Source of the DNA: Ophioceras dolichostomum | Taxonomy: Eukaryota > Ascomycota > Sordariomycetes > Magnaporthales > Ophioceraceae | Reading direction: 5' to 3' | Length of the DNA: 64,000 nt | NCBI GenBank assembly: GCA_003049485.1 | Contig: PYST01000005.1 | Coordinates: forward strand, 1-64,000 | Part shown: positions 1 to 13,557 of the stretch, in pieces | Position numbering within the stretch: position 1 is the stretch's first letter | Layout: every line of letters begins with the position of its first letter | Position numbers and translations under genes: made by a program | The notes under the pieces: model-generated | Databases searched by the model: none | Told to the model about the DNA's origin: nothing | The model's input: the letters and a program-made list of their open reading frames with translations, nothing else

Positions 1-441
1 TTGTTGCTTTGCAAGGTTGGGAGTCGCGATGCCAAGAAAAAGTGTACCGGGTGATGATATGTACCGGGTGATGATGAACCACGTTACCTAAGTTTCATGT
101 TTGACTTGCTGTGTCGGAGGAACCCACTATCCGAGAGTAGGACAAAAGCATCATTGCTGCAGTCCGCGACGGCGCGGAAGCTTCGGACCTCCGATCTGTC
201 TCGGGCGAAACGGCCTCATGCGTTAAGCGCGAGAGCACAAGACAACTTCCTGGACACACTCTCTGTTCGGCCGTATTAAATACTGGCCGAATCTCCGGAA
301 GCTAGATTACTGTTCTATCTAGGTATTTTCCCGAGCCTTTATGCTTTAGGTTACAGCCCAAATAGACATCAGCGTCGAGCGAACACTGAGCGAAGCAAAA
401 TACCTACATACCTTGGGGCTTACCTACCAACCGAATACACG
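1..441. other. Intergenic, upstream of the first gene
   Basis: No coding region is supported here. Only short open frames without family resemblance are present. The last 100 bases probably serve as promoter and 5' leader of the membrane-protein gene that starts at 442. Confidence 0.6.
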
Positions 442-1053
442 ATGCTGGGCCGGATACTCCTCACCATTGACGCCTTCGCGTTGCTGTTCGGTGCCATACT
501 GGCAGACTGGAACGAGACGCATGTCTACAACCCGCGATGGCCGCCGCACGCTAAGTAAGTCGAGAGCCAAGAAAGGCAGCGGGCATAGTAGTAGCCCTCA
601 CACAAGGACAACGAGCAGCAGTTGTGAGAGCAAGATGAGAGTCAGTCAGACCAACAACTCACATCATTCCCGTCTCCGACCATAAACAGGTTCCACAACG
701 CCCAGACGATCAGCCTCTCCGTGATCCTCGGAGTCGCAACTCTCTTCTTCACGTGGCGTCCTTTCTTGTCTGGGTCTGTGTCTCCGTCCGGGACCGGGGG
801 GGCCGGGACCGTGGTCGGAGTCGGAGCGAGGCCGACGAGGCCGGAACCGCAGCGGCAGCAGCTGGCGCGGGAGTCGATGCGTACGGCCGTATTCACGGGA
901 ACGATCTACTGGGTCGCGGGGCTCGCGGCCAGTCGGTTCCCGGGGAGCAGCGGGCTAGACCCGGAGTTCGGCGGGCCGGGGTTCCCGCAGAGGTGGCTTT
1001 TCGGCGGGATGGCGGCTGCGGCTTTGCTTGGGGGGTTGGTGTTGGAGGCTTGA
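442..1053 (+). CDS. Small integral membrane protein, DUF6640-like
   Basis: Two exons, 442-554 and 690-1053, joined across a 135-base phase-2 intron (GTAAGT donor, AACAG acceptor), give 158 residues. The join restores the motif P-R-W-P-P-H-A-K-F-H-N-A-Q at about residues 31-43, which I recognise from a fungal family of small membrane proteins (DUF6640; often loosely labelled acetyltransferase). Hydrophobic stretches lie near residues 2-21, 47-62, 106-123 and 141-158, so about four membrane helices are expected. A Gly/Arg-rich loop sits between helices two and three. The biochemical role is not known to me. No close neighbour on either side suggests a pathway. The gene structure is well supported; the family name rests on memory of the conserved N-terminal block. 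Confidence 0.75.
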
Positions 1054-4000
1054 GTGGGATGGTTCAATGGCTCAGTGGATCAAAGAAGGAGAGGGAGGGT
1101 GGAGGGTTTAGAGGCATCCTGCGTCCGCTCTTTGGGGGAGGGAGGCTTGTCTGATGGTCTCGAGATGCGGGATGGGATGGGACGGAATGGGACATCGTGG
1201 TTGCTTCTGTAGATATCCCTTGATCATTGTCTTGTCGGACTGATGTCGCTGTGGGCGCAGCGTATGGTAGCTCATCGTCAGCTAGCTGGCTCATCATGGA
1301 AGGGGGCGGGAGGGCGACAAAAACCTTGACGAGAGACGGCTTTTCTCGAGGACGGGGACGTATGTCTGAGCTTTGTGGTTGGGGAAGTTCAGGCTGTGTG
1401 TGCCAGCTCTTCGCTCCGGAATAAATAGATCATACTCAATAATACTATACACGTCGTATGCACGACTTAAGAGGGGGGGGGACGACAAAGAAGATCTGCC
1501 GAATCCTGAATCCTTTGGGGGAGCGCAGACATCCACCGATGCTGCTCATCCACTTGATCTCTCTCCGGCATTCCACACAGTATGTACCGCCTACTACGGC
1601 GGCGCGGATGGGAGAAGATGCGGAGATGAAGAGGCTATGCGAGGTGGTCAATCTTTGTACGATAGGCAGCCAAAGGCAGCCAAGATGAAAACCCGAAATC
1701 CACAATATTCGTCGTGTTCGTGTCGGCTTGTACTTCGTGCCTTAATTTCTGTGCCTTGTCGCAAATTCTGGCTCTCCGCATTTCCTCTCTCCTCTCCTTC
1801 CTTCGCGTAAGATATTGATCTCGGCGCTCCAGCAGAGAAGGGCGATCGATCGCCATCGACTCCTTCCGTGATGGGGAAAACAGTCCCGCCGCCGAGACAA
1901 CGGGGGACAAAGGAGGGGAGCCATAACGAAGAGGAAGAGACACCGACATTTTTTTTCTCTCTCTTTTTGTTCTTCAGTTCGCATGTGCCATCCGTTATTA
2001 TTCCGCTTGTTGCCTTCGTTTTGTCCAACAAAAAAGCCAAGCTGTCTGTGCCGCGTTGGTGAACATCGGTCCGACAGAGTGCGAGCGAGGAGGCATCACC
2101 GCAGAGTTCTCCGTGAGGAAACATTGTCGTCACTTCCTCACTTTCTGATAAGGGGCCGTGGTCGCTGGCGTGGGCCACGGCGACCCCTCGGCAGGTATCC
2201 CTTTGCATTTCTCTGCAGGATCTTGGATGCGGGAAGCATCCCGTGGCCGCGATATTCGGCCGGGCCACCCGAGAGGCCCGGCCGGCCTCCTACTGGCCAA
2301 ATGAGTGTCGGGTGTACGATACATTCCCAACGTGTGACCGGTGACGGCAAAATGGTCTATGTAGCCAGTTTGCAACCCGTGGATTCCTCCACTAGCCACA
2401 AGGTGAAGCCTTGTGTGGAGAGTGGTCGGTGATAACGCCACCCTGGGCATAAGGGTATTTTTGCCTTCTAGCTGGCCTGGTATTCGATGTGAATAGTGAA
2501 TCATCAGGGCGTCTATGGTATTCCGTATGTGCGTGTGACCCGTTCGTTTGTTCGTGGCTTAGGATCGAGAGAAACTGCCGGAGATGGCGATCTTTCCGTT
2601 TATCTCATGCGACGTGGTATCCGTATCCGGCCGGACTGCCGGGTGTGGTACGGTGTGGCGGTCAGCGCGGGTCCGCTCACTTTTTTACCTGCTCGCTTCC
2701 CCTCTCTCACTCAGCAGCTGACCTGGTGATCATCGAAACCCGTCGAGTATACCTGCCTATCCAACCGGCCAGTCGCGAATGCTGATTTTCGTCTGATGTG
2801 GTGAACCGGAAATAGGATAGTTGCTAATGTTGTGCTCGTTTGTACTCGTATGCGTATGATCGTGACTTGCTGGTTGGCAGCTGGGGGGACCAGACGCAGG
2901 TCCCATCCCGAACCTGCACTCATCTGTTTTGTTTCACAGGGCGAGGGTTTCTGTTCCTTCCCCGAGGTCGGGAATGTCATTGTCGGGAGGGAATGATCCG
3001 TCGTTTTGTCCCTGTCACCCTATCTTCTTTCCCCCCGTCGTCAAGTGCTATTCTGGTACTCTGGGAACCTTGAAGGTGGTCTAATCGCCAGGGGTTGGAA
3101 ACTCGGGATGAAATCCATTAAGGGGTTTATGTGAGTTAGTCCCTTCAGTACGTCCTTTAGCGGCAGTATTGCGCGGCGAGCCAGCCAGCAAAAGTGGCGT
3201 CTGTCTTCATTTCTGAGCTGCTGCTCTTGACTGGTGCAAAATAAAGATAATAGAGACCTGGAATATCAGGGAGACAGACGCATTGAAGAGATGCCCTCCT
3301 CGCTAGCGGGCGAGCCACACCAGCACCTGCCGGACTGAGCATTGAGCAAGCCAGCGCACGAGCAGCACGGCAACCAAACCCGAGTCGGCCAATCCGGCAC
3401 CTGGTCGCGTGCCTCTTGCGTGCCGTCTTTCCCGGCCGCCTGGAAATGGCCCAGCCTCAAACCTCTTTGTGGGTTCTTGGGGGTGCTCGGCTGGCGTAGT
3501 GTGTCTCTCTTGGGGTGGCGCCCTATCGCCCTGTCCAAGATTAACAACGGTTCTGGGGGGCTTCCCCACTACCCGGCCGGGGCTGCCCCCGCTAGAATAC
3601 CCACTGAATGACGACGACTCTAGAATTGTTCAGATGAACGCTTGGCCATTGTTGAGCTGGCGGCACTGAGCTTCCTCTGCGCTGCGCTCGCTGTTGGAAG
3701 AATGGGGTGGGAGATCTTGAAGAGAATCAAATAGCGAAAAAGGGGCAACTTTTGCTGTGCTGAATGTATCACACTTCTCTTGGTCTCGCTCCAGGGAAAC
3801 TGGCCATTTTTGTGTGTCCCTTGTGTCGCACGACGAGAACTAACGTACGTGGTCGAGGGAGATCTTGAACCCTCGCCGTTGTGTGTGTTTCGCAATTTTG
3901 GTGTTGTTCAAGCTGGTGGGCAATGAGCATTGCAGCATTGTACACGCGCCGCAAAACTGCCGTCAGACCCGATGTTCCTTACTGAGACCGGAGGAGCAGA

Positions 4001-5629
4001 GGAGCGCTGCGCCTTGGGCAGATGGCAGAGACGGAGAGGCTTGAGCCTCAAGGCTTGAGGCTTGAGGCTTCCAGGCTGCTTCTCTCACTTATTCCGGCGG
4101 TGGATCTGGGGCTGGAGTTTTCCTTCTCTTTCCCGGTTCAAGATCCTCCCGTGCGTGATGCCTGCTACTCTACCAGATAGAGTGTCTCCAGCAGCGGTTG
4201 AGCTTCTAGAATTCGAGGCCTTCCGCGGCAGATAGAGTATTACCTCCATCCCGTCTTATTGGTCTTATTGGGGAGAGGTACAGTCCACAGCGCACAGTGC
4301 TTCTGAAAAGTGCTTCTGAAAATTGCTGCTGCCTCATGGTAATAGAGTAAGGGTAAGTCTGCTTCGAACGACATGCACTTTAATTATTCGGATGGAGAAT
4401 GTTTCTTTCCAGGGCCTGGCTCGGGTCGGCTAGATACTGCACAGTGCTATGTACTACCACAGCTCGTAGAGATGCCAATGTTGTCCCAATCTGGTCTTTC
4501 TCGCAACGGTTTCAAGAACACCATCCATCCCCTTGGCACACGCGGATCAAACCGCCAACATCCACAGGCGCCGTGCGAGTACAGGCAAGTACAACAGGCG
4601 ACCACACCAAATTGGCCGGAGACCAAGCAACGAAGCCAATGGTCCACCGACGTCAATCCTGATGGGCCGCTCCTTCCATCCAGCGAAAAACAGACACCCA
4701 GTGCTGGTCGCTACTGCTTGCACTCGCTACTTCCAACAATGGACGAAGAAGAAAAGGAAAGAGGCAGAATTAATTCTGCCCTTCTGATTTTTCGCGTTCG
4801 CCCTCGTTCACACAACCCGAATGGTGCGATGCAGGTCCCGCGGGGTTTGCGGTTTTCCTTCTTCCTCGTCCCGTCTATTCTCAGCCCACCACCACGTAAG
4901 GTTCCTTCGCAGCTTGGGATCCCGCTAGCTGCCCTTTCTTTTGTACAGACGGCCAGGTACATACTACATAGTACCACGGATACTAGTAGGTGCACTGGTG
5001 CAGATGCCTCTGGCACCAGACGCTAAAAGCCAGCTGGGACCTGCCACTGGACCGCAGTGACCATCGATTCGGGCGGCATGCGTCTTCGCTCTATTTTCTC
5101 TCTCCCACTTCCCTGTCGTACTACGTACTCCTGCTACGTAGTTCCGGTATTACGATCCCCGGTATTTCTCCCCTCTCACTTCCACTTTATACCCACTGAT
5201 CACTCGTCTGTAATTTTCTTTTTCCCACCCCGCCTGCCAACTTCGCCTCCTCTCCTCCAAACCGCCTGCTGGACCTGAGCTGAGGGCTCCTGATTCGCCA
5301 ATAAACCAGCACTGGGAAGCTGGGAAGACAACGCGTCAGCCGAATACATCCCGGCTGTAAAGGGGAGGAAACTGGGGACTGTCTGCATGGTTGGGGACTG
5401 CGGAGTTTAGCTCCCCTTGTTAGTGGCTGGCAGGGAGAGCGAAGAAAGGTACCTTTATAGAAGAGGAGGACACCCCCCTTCCCCCCCCGCACTGGTACAC
5501 AACGGCTGGACCTATCTTCTTCAAACCTTCCTCAAGTTCAGTTCTGGATCGGTCTCGATGTTCCGAAGACTCCCGTTGTTGCGAAGTGTAACGGGTTGCT
5601 GCGTCTAGTTGCCGCAGAGAGTCGCAGAC
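1054..5629. other. Intergenic, 4.6 kb without a supported gene
   Basis: Open frames exist on both strands (the longest are 206 and 217 codons, at 1648-2268 minus and 4373-5026 plus), but their compositions are low-complexity and none shows a family motif or sensible splice structure. A short imperfect tandem of cttgagg units lies near 4040-4072. Pyrimidine-rich sequence at 5080-5290 may belong to the promoter region of the gene at 5630. Confidence 0.5.
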
Positions 5630-7615
5630 ATGATTTTGAACCGGGGCCGCTTCACCCACTACACGTCCCTGGATGGACAGCACTACTTCGACCGGTTTGG
5701 CTTGCGCACTCTCCTGGCATGGCTGTCGACCAGAGCCGTCCGCGGAGGACCCGGTCTGTTGGTCAGGGCTACGGCATGCCTGGTGGTTATTGTCCTCCTT
5801 GCCCAGTCACTGCCTCGTCGGGCAAGCGACGTCGCCTTCGGGCGTCAAACAAGCCAGTGGTGGAGATGGGGATCAAAGTCGGCGCCCGTCGCCGGGATGG
5901 ATGACGGTAGCGTGGCTGGAGGGCTTCGCGTGGTCGTCTTTGGGACGAGTGATATCGCGACCCCAACAGGCGATGAGGGCCATGAGAAGTCCTGGACGGA
6001 GACGATGTGCGGCGAGGTATGTGCTTCTGCTCCTCAGACGACTACTCTCAAAGTTGTCGTCTGCTATTTCTATGTGTCTATATGGCATTTGCTAATGTTT
6101 CTTCGTGTCTAGCTCGGGTGCACATCCTACATCTCCCTCGTTCCGCCCCCAGCAAGCCGGTCTCTCCTGTCCAACGGCATGTACGCCTCGGGGCTCGAGA
6201 AAGTCACCAAGCCCAAGACCCCGTACAAGGACGGCAAGAAGGGGCACCCCGGATTGGACTACTCCTTCTTTCCCGAGCTCTTCCCCGTGCCGTGGGACAC
6301 GCCCGACTTCCAACATCAGGTAGACGACTTCCTCGCTCGCCCTCGACCTCAACGCCTGCCCAAGGAGACCGTTTGGGTGTTCAACTTCGGCCAGTGGGAT
6401 GTCTGGAACCTGGCCGCTATGCCCCTGGACGTGAGCGAGCCCCTCATCGGGACCATGGTGGAGGACCTCTTCGCCAACGTCGAGAGGCTGTACGAGGCGT
6501 CGATGAACCAGAGCTCCATCGCGCACTCGGACTACAGCCAGACGGAGGGGACCATGCTGGACCTAGTCCAGAAACCGAGGCCGCCCATGGCTTCCGTGGG
6601 CGACGGCGCCAAGGCCGTGCAGGCGGACGAAAACATCGAGACGTTCCGAATTATCGTGCCTATGATCATGGACACCACTCTTGTCCCCGGCTGGCACACA
6701 GAGAGGCCGGAGCTGCCGACCGCCCACTCCAAGGCCGAGCAGTTGCGCCATGCGGCCAAGCTTACCGATCGGTGGAACGACGCCGTCCAGTCTGCTACTA
6801 ACACCTGGGCCAAGAAGATGAACCCGACCGACGATGTCACCGACGAGACCGAAGGCGACGAAAGCAGCGAGTTCAATGGTGGAAAAAACAACAACGACAA
6901 TGCCTCCCCAGCGACGGCGCTGCCTTTGAAACGCAGAGAGCTCTCACGACGGGCAGCACGATTCACCCCCGACCCTGCCAAGCCGACAAGCCAACCCGTC
7001 CCCGTCCAGGTCACAAACGGAGCGAAGAACGCGGCAGACGGTAACTACGAGGAGAACGCGGCTGATCCCGTGGTATACCCCCTCCGAGACGCGATCATCT
7101 ATGACCTGCAGGAGTACATAACGGAGGTGATGGTCGAGCGCCAGCTCCGCAACAGCGGCATCGTAGACCAGAACGGTCTCGGCGGCAGGCCCGAGTCGCA
7201 GGGCTACCAGGAGGTTTCCGTGCCGTGCGTGCAGACGGGCGCCAACCGCATCTTGACCGCCAGCGCGCGAAAGGAGGCGGCGGCGGCGGCAGCGGCGGAC
7301 ATGCGACGACGCGTCGAAGACGGAGACGGGACTGATAGCCCCAACACGAATACGACAGAGATCTCCGGCGGCCAGGGAGGAGTCTCTAACTCGACCGACA
7401 TCCGTACCATCTGCAACGAGCCGAGCGAGCACCTCTTCTACACGGCCCTGACGCTTTCGTCGCGGGCCATCGACGGCATCGGCAAGGAGACGGCCGAGCT
7501 CGTTATGGCGAACATGACGCTGCGAGGCTACTGGGAGTCGCTCTCCCAGCCGAACCACTACAGTATGCCTACTGGGTTCAAGAAGCGGGACCTGACGGCG
7601 GGCTTTTGGGGGTAA
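5630..7615 (+). CDS. Membrane-anchored SGNH/GDSL-hydrolase-like protein
   Basis: Exons 5630-6016 and 6113-7615 flank a 96-base phase-0 intron (GTATGT donor, GCTAATG branch site, TCTAG acceptor) and encode 629 residues. One hydrophobic helix at about residues 43-60 follows a basic N-terminus, so this looks like a type II membrane protein with a lumenal or extracellular body. FGTSD at 104-108 resembles SGNH block I, and NFGQWDVW at 219-226 resembles block III. Near the C-terminus the sequence around EPSEHLFY sits where block V (usual D-x-x-H) would fall, but that catalytic pair is not seen. A poly-Ala stretch and a low-complexity acidic linker lie in the second half. The gene itself is solid. 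The SGNH assignment is tentative, and hydrolase activity is doubtful because only the serine is evident. Upstream in-frame TTG codons were not used as starts. Confidence 0.7.
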
Positions 7616-9618
7616 CGGAAACCGTCTTCAGCTTCCAGGCTTCTCGGGGACCCGCCACATTCATCGATCGATCGACCGCATCCTATTTCTTCACCTTTCC
7701 CTACCTACCTCTATTTCTTGTGTTCATACTTTTTATCCCCGATTATACCATCTGGTGCTTGATCTTTTTTGGTCTCTTTTGGGGTACGAGAGGTTCTCCT
7801 CTGTGCCTTAATGTTTTATCATACTATCATACGAAACCACTGTTGTTGCCAACACAGGTCAGGCAACAAGGGATCGATCTCGGCGGGCTTTCGGTTGTCA
7901 TCTGCGCTTAGAGAAACAATGTGCTTTTGAAAAAGATACCCGGGTTGCTATTTTCTTCCCGAGAGGAGGGAAGCAATCGCGAGTGCGAGTGCGAGTGCGT
8001 CAGACTGTACTACATGGGAGAATGGGCCACATACATTTGGCGGGATGGGTGGATGCTAAAGGGGCATATCATCACCATTTTCTTTTGCTGTTCATCATCA
8101 TTCACAACCGGCGTTTTGGAACCACACACGGCATGGCTTAGAAGAAGCCCAACGGCTTATGCATTGCTCTTTCGTTATTTCCTCTCCTTTCTGTTTTCTT
8201 TCTTTCTGGGGGGACTTGCATCGGATGGCGGCGTATCGGTTTGTAGATACATCTCGCTACACGTGTCTCATGGTCCCCCAATTTTGGGACCAGGACAGGG
8301 GTCTTTCTTTTCTGTCTACATACTACCAGAGTCGGGACGACACCTGTCTCCCCGTACGTACACTCATACTGTACTGTCACACATACAAATACCAAAAAAA
8401 AAACCACAATATTGCCAATACTGGTTTGCTTTCTGTGGTGCACCACAGCTGCGGTGGAGATTTCAGCTGTCTTCACACATTCGACTTGTCTGAAGCCGGA
8501 GATGCTGAGCCTCCGGTTGTGGGTGGGTTTGCTTGCTTGTGCCGTGTGCCGGCTGGTGATGGCCGCGTCAGCCAAACCCCCTTATCCCCCACATTCCGTT
8601 CCGACCTGGTAGGATTGAAGGGGAGGAATCGCATGCATCAGGAGGAGCTAAACTGGACAGCAGCAGGAACCCCCAAACCTCCCCAGCGGCCGCTGATGAT
8701 CGTGGGTTTTATGATGGAGCAGTGACGAGTTGGGTGGTTTTTGATGAGGAGGGCGGGCGGGTAGGAAGACACGGTGCTGACGTGCGTCGGGCAAACCTGC
8801 ACAGATTCCTTCTGCAGGTTCCTTCTGCATGTGTGACGGCCTGGGTGTGATATTGAAGAAAAGGGCGATCAATTCCAGCTGCTGTTGTGCGAGCGAGTGA
8901 GGGATATCTCGCGGCCGGAACTTCGTCCTGCTGTCCCGCTCTGCCCTGCCCGGTTATTTTTACATTTCCGTCTTTCTTTTCTTCCAGGCTTTAGGTCACT
9001 CATTAGCATATCTGCCTCTCGAATCTTTCCCCGCGACCGGCTCGTAATCGTTACTTCACCACGGTTTGGTTGGTTGGTTGATGGACGGGGTCGGTTGGTC
9101 GGTCGGTCGATGGCCGCGGCGCCTGCCGTTGGGATCGGCGGCTCACCACACACCTTTCCCTCTTCCCTCGCCTCCTCCATCACGTTGGATTGATATGACA
9201 TAAGAACTGTACAAATATACGCATGCCCGCATCCATACCATATATACGGAAGGAACGGGGCGGGCATCCCCGAGCATCAGCCAATTCCTCTCGCTCCGGA
9301 GCTTGTGCCGTTCAGTGTTCAGTGCCCGCGGGTGGAATGGAATCACCCACAACTACTCCTCTAGGCTTCTGTGGAATCGTCTGGACGCTGTAAGGAAGAG
9401 GAACGGAGTGAGTGACTGACGGCGCAGTGTCGCCATGGCCAACTCTAGGGGGGTTGCCCACCCTTCCGAGTCTACCTAGGTAGGTGGTAGATAGGTCGCG
9501 CCCACATCATGCACGAATCGGCCTCACGAGGTCACTCGGCGCTTGCCGCCAGGAGTAATTACCGGTCCTTGCAGTGTGCAGATGATGGGAATGGATTATT
9601 CCGTGAGCTGACATGGTG

Positions 9619-9639
9619 CAGCAGCAGCAGCAGCAGCAG
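9619..9639 (+). repeat. (CAG)7 microsatellite
   Basis: Seven uninterrupted CAG units lie in non-coding sequence. Confidence 0.9.
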
Positions 9640-11377
9640 AAACAGTAATTAACCTATGAATGATACCGATCGGGCCATGTGCGGTGGTGTCTCAAACCAG
9701 AGGAGAGAGGAGAGAGGGGGCAGGGAGGCAGATGCGATAACAAGGACGTCGGTGTCGTTGACAACAGCAAACGGCGGGTAGTCCCCTTCAGGGATGGAGC
9801 AAGTCCCTCCGTCGTGGGGAGATACGGCCCTAGCTAGCCAGCCGAGATGTGATGTGGTATCTCGCCTTCACGGCGTGCACAGTTGGGCACAAATCGCCAC
9901 CACTTAGTTGTCTACGTGCAGACACGACAACAGTATATTTCCTCATGGCGCGTGGCACTGGCGTCTACGCAAGGGCGTGAAGTCGGCCTGGTGACCCTAT
10001 TTCGTAGTGGACCCTAGCTCGACCTGAATCCCCATCTTCGCCTGGACCAATACTGGTTCGTCCCTCCGCCTCCAGTTTGCTTCTTCTTATGGCATTGGCC
10101 TATGGTATGGTCTTTTCTCCCTCACCCATGTAGGCGCAGTTTTTCGATGCGGCGACGTCAGTCCGCACGAGGAAAATGAGGGCCACGCGTCAAATTTCAC
10201 CAAAGCGAGGCGTGGCAGAGCCTCTAGTTTCCGACCTAAGTCTTAGGCGCGCTGAAGCTGGACGACACCGCGCTCTGGCAAGATGAATACGTCACTGACA
10301 GCCCTGTTACCATTTTTAGAGAGGACCGGGACCGCACGGGCGGCCACATCACGCGCGAACGGCCCCTTTCTTCCCATCACTCCCTACCTCCCTAACGGTC
10401 AGGAGTCACAGCTCTCCAACATCCCATTGTATGGCCAAGTATAATTTCTGTGTTGTGTCCGTCCTTCCCATCGCTTTCCCCTTATCCCTTAGCTCCCAGC
10501 TTAGACTTCGTGCTAGCTATGGTACCTTAGCTCTCTTCTCAATGCTAGCTTCCGTCTCGAAAAGATCAAGCTTTCACTAATTTCCTAGCTACCTTAGATA
10601 CTTGGGGAGGAACGGTAGCTTTAGCTTGCCCTCCTGGCGGCGTCAGGCTTTCGGATCCGACTGAGTGGGATTGGACCAAGGAGAGTGATGTCATCACAGA
10701 CCAGTAATTCCTAGGAAATTTTGCATTCCCGTGATATTGTGGATGGCAGCGTCAGGGACGCCATTCTACGGACTCACTCTGGACCAGCCTTTTGGGGTAC
10801 TTTTCTCTTGTCATCATCACAACACTAACGATTCTGTTATCTCAACTGTAACCTGTGACACTGCGATCTGTGACTTCAAGTCCTTCGAGAGTGCCGTTAG
10901 TCTGGCAGAGGCACGCGGAATTAACCCTTGAAACTGGCCTCTGACCCTAGATATCTTCGTCGCTAGTCACCTCTAAGGTACCCGTTCTGGTCAGATATAC
11001 GACACCGAGTTTGCGACTTCTGTCCCCGCCCTTCCTACATTTTCTGCAGACAGGAGGGACTCGTAGTGTCTATCCTACCATCAAGTTTCCATGCTGCGGG
11101 CCGGACAACTTGCTGTCCTAGTTTTATACCTATCTTAAGACCGTACCTGCATATTAGTCTTTAATCCTCTCGACCGTCGGCGGTGGATGTTGAAGTGACG
11201 GCTTTATGGGTTTCTCCATCCACACGTTTACTACAATCATTGGTCTTTAGGCATGCCTACACTCTCGTTAGCGCCTATTCCTGGGGATAGTGGCTTGTTC
11301 GTCCGTTCGTTCAACAATGATAAACTAGATCTCTCGGTCGTGTGGTTCTTTCACTGGCCCCTGGTCACTCGTTCGCC

Positions 11378-11399
11378 GGGGGGGGGGNAAGTACGACTG

Positions 11400-11433
<34 letters not shown>
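11378..11433. other. Poly-G tract with an ambiguous base
   Basis: A run of ten G, one N at 11388, a 13-base spacer and then 32 consecutive G (11402-11433). This pattern is typical of a sequencing or assembly fault at a G-rich site, so the true length and sequence are unknown. Confidence 0.85.
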
Positions 11434-11435
<2 letters not shown>

Positions 11436-13557
11436 TCAGCCCCCATTCACTTCTCGCCTTGGCCGGAACTCGGATAGTGCCGGATATGATGGATTGGGAT
11501 CAAATTTTAGGGTCAGGGCCCTATACTGAAGCTGTGACGGGACTTTCTTATGTCAGATTAGAGAAGGCAGCGGAGCGTCTCCGCCTTCTCTATCAGCCTT
11601 CATACCGCCCCAAAGTTAAACTGAATTACACAAACAGACATTATTAAGCACATCTGCAGCCTCGCAAGCATCCCGGCCTCTCTGGTTCTGGTAGAATGTG
11701 AGTGACCACAGGGCATAGTAGCGCGATCTAAAGCAGATCGAACCATTGAAGCGCGAGAGACATTCGCCTTTTTTTCATAACTTGTATTTGAGACAGCGAG
11801 GGTGTAGAGAAATGAGACGTGTTCAAGAGACAAGCAGGTTTACAAATTGATAGCCTCGTTGGACGCCGTCGCTGTAGCGTGCTCGATATGTAGACAAATA
11901 TGGATCTTTCAGATCAGCGAATAATATGGGCCTATGGGCGTTTCGGAGCTTGTCAAGTCTGCGGCAATATTGAGGTCTATTTTAGCTTGAATTCCTTATC
12001 AGTTTATAAGCCGGCCCATTCTTAGCCATGTTCGGCTGTCTCCAGGTACGCGAGGCCGAGACATCTCTCCCATAAGTCGATGGTTTGTTCTGCGAGTCTT
12101 CCCACTGCCGAGCGTTTACATTTGTAGTCTCCTCGCACCATAATTTTTTTCGTACGTACTGCGTGCGTTAGGTTATCTTCCTCAGGGGAACTGTCTAAGT
12201 CACGGTAGTTCCCGGTCGTCCGAATGGATCATATTGCAAAGAAGTCTGTTCTCAGGTATGCGCAGAACGACTTTGAGACGGATGGCCGCCATATGTGCAG
12301 GGACTATTAGGCGGGGCCTCAGCTGGGTCATGCCTCGCGTGGAAACTTGTCAAGCATCGTGTGATGGCTGAATAGGTGAGCAGATCGTGATGTGCTTCCT
12401 AAATCAAGGTTCATTCCCATATCAGTCATCTACTCATCGCATTGGGCTTGGCTGTGCTGGACGCCTCTTATAGGAAAATTTGCGGGAGGTGACCCATCAC
12501 TAGTCGGGATTGGGTTGCTATTTGGGGGTATCTGCGCCTTTGGGAGGGAGCTCTGGCATGTATTCCGCAACCGCCTGGTCGCAAATGTAGTGTTGTCTTG
12601 CCGAAAAGTGTTAGCGATGCTTAGGAGGATGTTAGGTCTGCTAGTTCGGCCTGAGTGTTGTGTTTGCATAATGCCCTCACTGTTGCGTCGGCACATTGCA
12701 TCCATCGGCCTGACGGTTACATACGTTAGCAGAGTATCAGAAAAACACAGCGAGATCTTGGCGCTTAGATGTAGAGCGTGGCTGTTCTGATGAGACCAGG
12801 GGAAATATTCGTTGATGAACACTGGCGAACGTCAGCCAGCAAACCGGGCAGGCAGTCTCCACTTCCTGAGCCACTCCCCGGATCGGCTGCCGATGATCTA
12901 CGGCTTTCGATTCAAGCTTATTTGCCGATCGTCGTCCAACATTTGGGTTGCTGTCCGCTCCGATCAACCTCCCTACCTAGCTCCCTAGACCGGGTCTTGT
13001 CGGGCAGTGCCCCGGCGACCTTGCTTCTTCGTTCGCCTACCGCCCGAACCCCTCGTATCCTGAGGAAATGCCAGATTAGCCAAACCCCAATCGGGTTCGC
13101 TGCCATGGGTTCTGTTCCGTCTATTGAAGCTCTTCAGCCACATCGCGCATTTGGAGCTTCGCGATTGGTGGTGCAGCCTGGAAACATCAGATGAAACGGT
13201 GGTCGGGTGAAACCACCCTAAGCACCCTTCCATGGGCGTCAGTTTTAAGTTGCCCGAATCGCCTCCGTGCTTTTTTGCAATGCTACCAAAACCCTTCGTT
13301 CCTGAGAACTTGAGACATCGTCTGAAGTCTGTTCGAGCTTATACGACTGGTGGGACTTGGCTCGGAGTGTGCCCCTTTGGCAACCATCCACCGTCCCCGC
13401 TAAGTTCAAAAACCATCGTCTCCCACGGCTCATTCGAACGATCGTCTTCGGTTCTCTAATCACGTTCCATATCACCTCACCTTGTACAAAATCAACTGAG
13501 ACGCACGCTAGAAGATTCGGTCCCCAAGCCTCGCCCGATTGCACAACTGCCATCACG

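Larger units (their letters stand above)
7616..13557. other. Gene-poor stretch of about 5.9 kb
   Basis: No ORF here has family features or a believable exon structure on either strand. Content seen: repeated gagtgc units at 7980-7998, a polypyrimidine-rich stretch near 8160-8210, GGTTGGTT/GGTCGGTC repeats at 9063-9110, a CAG run at 9619-9639 and a poly-G assembly defect at 11378-11433. The last 200 bases contain an upstream extension of the frame of the next gene but are probably its 5' leader. Confidence 0.5.

Noticed and set aside
1648..2268. A 206-codon minus-strand frame as a possible gene
   Set aside because: No start context, splice sites or recognisable protein features; overlapping frames of similar length occur on both strands.
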